From contig NZ_BPEV01000010.1 in assembly GCF_019654955.1 (NCBI RefSeq), positions 1 through 64,000 of the forward strand: a DNA stretch of 64,000 bases. Reading direction: 5' to 3'. Position 1 is the stretch's first letter; each line of letters opens with the position of its first letter. This document shows positions 63,014 through 64,000 of this stretch, in pieces. The position numbers and the translations under genes are program-made. Origin of the DNA: Shewanella sp. KT0246 (lineage in GTDB: Bacteria > Pseudomonadota > Gammaproteobacteria > Enterobacterales > Shewanellaceae). The notes under the pieces are model-generated. The model saw nothing but the letters and a program-made list of their open reading frames with translations. It searched no databases and was not told the DNA's origin.

Positions 63014-64000
63014 TTAATTGGGTACTGCTTGGGTCCACACCGTCCCCTTAACCACTTTGTTATAGCCATAGCCATAAAGCGCTTGCATATATTCAGCATC
63101 AAACATGTCTTTACTGCCTGTTGGCGCATCAAATTCGTTGTCGACATAGGTGAAGCGTAAATCGATGTGTTGTCGTTCACTGTCATAAAGCATTTTGTAT
63201 AAATCACCACGGCTTTGCAGCACGGTTAAGCTCTTTAAACTGCGCGTCAATAATGGCAAACCTTTATCAGGTATGACTTCATAAGGCATAGTTAACATGC
63301 CATTTCGGATCGCATGAATATATGGCTGCTGAGTTAAACCTAGCGCTTTAGATACTTTGTCATAATCGGTTGTGACGGGTTCAAAAAACATTTGCGCTGA
63401 CATTCCGCCATCCACGTGTAGCTCTTCGTATTGCTCGCCTTGATATTGAACTTGAATAAACTGTGGAGGAAACACACCAGGAATTGATGAACTTGCAGCA
63501 AGTATTTGATGAATGAATGCCACTTTGTTTTCAATATCACTGTCGGCGATTTGACCAATATTCCAAATCGATAAACGGCCTGAATCAAAATGAGTGGTAC
63601 CGATAAATAGTCGACGCCCAGCTTGATGTTGCTTGGCTATTTGTTCGATCATTTCAGGATTATAAACCTTGGCAATAAACTCAAGCATGTTGTCACCATT
63701 GGTAAAAGCATCTTTAAATAAGGTATTTAAAAAATTACGACTGCCAATGACTTGTTTGTCATTAATGCCTAACATGACCTGCTTTAATCTAGGCACTTCA
63801 TCGCCACCTAAAAACGCAAACGGCGCGATTAACGCCCCCGCACTTACGCCTGTCACTATTGTGTATTGTTCGAGTTGGTCATGATCATATAAGCCATTAA
63901 CGACACCTGCACCAAACGCACCTTTAGCTCCTCCTCCTGATAACACTAAAATATTTAACGCATCACCGTTAACACTGAGTGGGGTTGATTGTGTTAATTC
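63014..64000 (-). CDS. Patatin-like phospholipase, 5' end beyond the window
   Basis: The frame is open to the right edge: codons for ELTQSTPLSVNGDALNIL lie before LSGGGAKGAFGAG, so the gene is cut by the window end. The GTG at 63946 falls inside the oxyanion strand (NILVLSGGGAKG) and cannot be the true start. The dyad is Ser in GVSAGAL and Asp in HVDGGMSAQ. The C-terminus is full. Such proteins are often lipoproteins with an N-terminal signal off the edge. Confidence 0.88.
   Translation of the reverse strand, partial: ELTQSTPLSVNGDALNILVLSGGGAKGAFGAGVVNGLYDHDQLEQYTIVTGVSAGALIAPFAFLGGDEVPRLKQVMLGINDKQVIGSRNFLNTLFKDAFTNGDNMLEFIAKVYNPEMIEQIAKQHQAGRRLFIGTTHFDSGRLSIWNIGQIADSDIENKVAFIHQILAASSSIPGVFPPQFIQVQYQGEQYEELHVDGGMSAQMFFEPVTTDYDKVSKALGLTQQPYIHAIRNGMLTMPYEVIPDKGLPLLTRSLKSLTVLQSRGDLYKMLYDSERQHIDLRFTYVDNEFDAPTGSKDMFDAEYMQALYGYGYNKVVKGTVWTQAVPN

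Noticed and set aside
61927..64000. CBASS-type defence with a patatin effector
   Set aside because: No cyclic-nucleotide synthase, ubiquitin-like or HORMA/TRIP13-type gene is near, and the proteins look like ordinary YjjU-like and lipoprotein patatins.
1..64000. tRNA, rRNA, transposase, integrase or prophage genes
   Set aside because: None was recognised in either strand. The gaps hold terminators, operators and repeats only.

Overview
The window looks like chromosome of a marine, facultatively anaerobic gammaproteobacterium, most likely Shewanella or a close Alteromonadales relative. This rests on moderate-to-low GC and on gene families typical of that group: a TtrS/TtrR-type two-component pair beside an ApbE-like gene, MSHA-like orphan prepilins, an AspT/AspD decarboxylation pair, and many GGDEF/EAL and TonB-dependent proteins. 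I see no rRNA or tRNA gene, insertion sequence, prophage, integrase or CRISPR array. The window is ordinary chromosomal cargo with several small, self-contained modules.

Layout. 1-4012: secreted ApbE-like flavinyltransferase, then a periplasmic-binding sensor kinase and its LuxR-type regulator, separated by two strong inverted repeats. 4024-8153: alpha/beta hydrolase and M14-like peptidase, a small membrane protein, a PACE efflux protein and a divergent LysR regulator. 8179-13785: RegB/RegA-like redox pair, a GGDEF-EAL protein and a CstA carbon-starvation transporter. 13786-21731: a 1-kb regulatory region with hexuronate-type operator-like repeats, a secreted modular PL7 alginate lyase, then an operon of TonB-dependent receptor, YfiR-family periplasmic protein and membrane GGDEF-EAL enzyme. 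21764-24055: SbtA-type bicarbonate transporter with a tiny overlapping membrane-protein gene and a divergent CbbR-like LysR regulator. 24087-30175: a glycine-zipper protein, a hydrolase-like protein, and an AaeXAB-like efflux operon with its LysR regulator.

30598-36525: aspartate:alanine antiporter, aspartate 4-decarboxylase and pyridoxal kinase, a plausible proton-motive-force module with its own PLP supply, then a porin. 36830-40894: an orphan prepilin, a Nudix hydrolase, DeoD purine nucleoside phosphorylase, an MFS transporter and a Crp/Fnr-type regulator. 41184-48908: an accessory-looking stretch of outer-membrane and hypothetical proteins, SDR, radical SAM and YcaQ-like genes. It contains two tandem-repeat arrays, a dispersed 21-bp motif and a 59-residue gene. 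49119-53994: lipoprotein alpha-amylase, aldo/keto reductase with divergent LysR, and an orphan TonB-like protein. 54442-64000: M13 metallopeptidase, acuI/acuR with two matching operators, a second orphan prepilin, a decayed-looking 0.7-kb gap, ammonium transporter, nitroreductase and two patatin-like genes. The last of these runs off the right edge.

Themes that link the genes are polysaccharide and marine-substrate use (alginate lyase, amylase, AcuI acrylate pathway), c-di-GMP signalling, and anaerobic or redox energy management. No single locus is clearly an undescribed system. The best candidates for a closer look are the receptor-YfiR-GGDEF/EAL operon next to the alginate lyase, the operator sets in front of the lyase and of acuI/acuR, and the inverted repeat in front of the sensor kinase.
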